From NCBI RefSeq assembly GCF_020404845.1, contig NZ_JAIOJZ010000004.1, positions 165,990 through 229,989 of the forward strand: 64,000 bases of DNA, given 5' to 3'. The notes under the pieces are model-generated. The model worked only from the letters and a program-made list of their open reading frames with translations, had not been told where the DNA came from and ran no database searches. This DNA is from Streptomyces hyderabadensis. GTDB taxonomy: Bacteria; Actinomycetota; Actinomycetes; Streptomycetales; Streptomycetaceae. Position 1 is the first letter of the stretch. The number at the start of each line of letters is the position of its first letter. The translations under genes were made by a program, and so were the position numbers. Below are positions 63,636 to 64,000 of this stretch, piece after piece.

Positions 63636-63674
63636 CGAAGGCGCCGGCTCCCGCCACGGGACCCGGCGCCTTCG
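63636..63674. terminator. Second hairpin after nagB
   Basis: Perfect 12-bp stem (CGAAGGCGCCGG / CCGGCGCCTTCG) around an inner CTCCCG-CCA-CGGGAC fold. Probably the main terminator. Confidence 0.75.
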
Positions 63675-63689
63675 CCGTACCGGCACCGT

Positions 63690-64000
63690 GCTCGGCCGCT
63701 GGCAGAACCGGCGGTCGCCGCGACCGTCACCCCACACCGACCCGCCACCGGCAGCCACGCCCACGCACACACCGGCCTGTCACCGGCAGTCACGCCCACG
63801 CACACACCGGCCCGCCATCGGTCGGCACGCGCGCCATCCCGCCCCAGCCCGCCACCGGCACGCACGGCCCTGCCCCGCCTGGGCCCGCCACCTGCACCCA
63901 CACCCCGCCCCAGCCCGCCATCGGCACACCCCACCCCCACCCCAGCCCGCCACCGGTACCCACACCCCGTCCCACCGCGACCCGCCCCCGCACGCACCCC
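63690..64000. repeat. Low-complexity CCCGCCACCGGCA-type repeats at the window end
   Basis: A degenerate unit (AGCCCGCCACCGGCAC followed by Cys/His-type CAC runs) recurs every 35-50 bp to the right edge. No gene is recognised; all open frames here are repetitive Arg/Gly/Val sequence. Confidence 0.5.

Overview
The window is a high-GC actinobacterial chromosome, almost certainly Streptomyces. Supporting genes are a nickel superoxide dismutase with its maturation protease (sodN/sodX), a WhiB-like wblE, a SigB-type sigma factor with its anti-sigma partner (sigH locus), nagB with a DasR box, a family 2B encapsulin next to a polyprenyl synthase, and a DUF6104 small protein. From memory, the right two thirds (malic enzyme, amino-acid ABC transporter, sodN, encapsulin, sigH, wblE, nagB) follow the order of the S. 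coelicolor SCO5261 to SCO5236 region. I did not run an alignment.

Positions 1-20761 form one co-directional (minus) conflict/signalling cluster. The outer module (20761 to 13396) has a trypsin-co-occurring small domain, a trypsin-like protease with a VMAP-type architecture, a MoxR AAA ATPase, and a vWA/SAV_2336-type protein with helical repeats. The centre (13344 to 6607) is an FxSxx-type RiPP operon: a 65-aa precursor ending in FDNSF, a radical SAM/SPASM cyclophane-type maturase, an HExxH protein, and a TIR-like/NB-ARC/TPR STAND protein. The inner module (6490 to the left edge) has a second trypsin-co-occurring protein, a second MoxR ATPase, a vWA protein, a CHAT caspase-like protease, and a second TIR-like/NB-ARC protein that runs off the window. 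Overlapping starts and stops suggest translational coupling within each block.

Positions 20941-34213 hold mostly core genes: DUF6104, a membrane protein, a DUF4097-PadR operon with an operator over its promoter, a ClpN-HTH pair with two palindromic operators, a quinone-oxidoreductase-like dehydrogenase, malic enzyme, a polar amino-acid ABC transporter, a methyltransferase, a CGNR regulator, and sodX/sodN.

Positions 34198-46940 are a mobile island in the 3' end of sodN. The last sodN bases (GACCAAGAAGGC) recur at 46925-46936, followed by a strong hairpin that looks like the displaced sodN terminator. A third att-like copy near 38470 and a truncated integrase tail at 34221 suggest two elements in tandem. 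Cargo 1 is an NLR-like NB-ARC/TPR protein plus a small two-helix membrane protein; both carry the same short Gly/Asn-rich motif, as in prion-like NLR-effector pairs. Cargo 2 has integrase, Xre regulator and NUDIX genes, then a tight four-gene set: a dual GHKL kinase, a receiver protein, a metallo-beta-lactamase-fold hydrolase and an N6-adenine methyltransferase. I regard this set as the best candidate for an undescribed defence system.

Positions 46941-64000 return to core genes: a DHFR-fold protein, GNAT, the encapsulin pair, an amidase, a PLP deaminase-family enzyme, a Na+/H+ antiporter, a UBP zinc finger, anti-sigma/SigH, a lipid kinase, wblE, a PdtaS-like kinase, a divergent TetR/SDR pair with twin operators, and nagB. 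No tRNA, rRNA or CRISPR array was seen.
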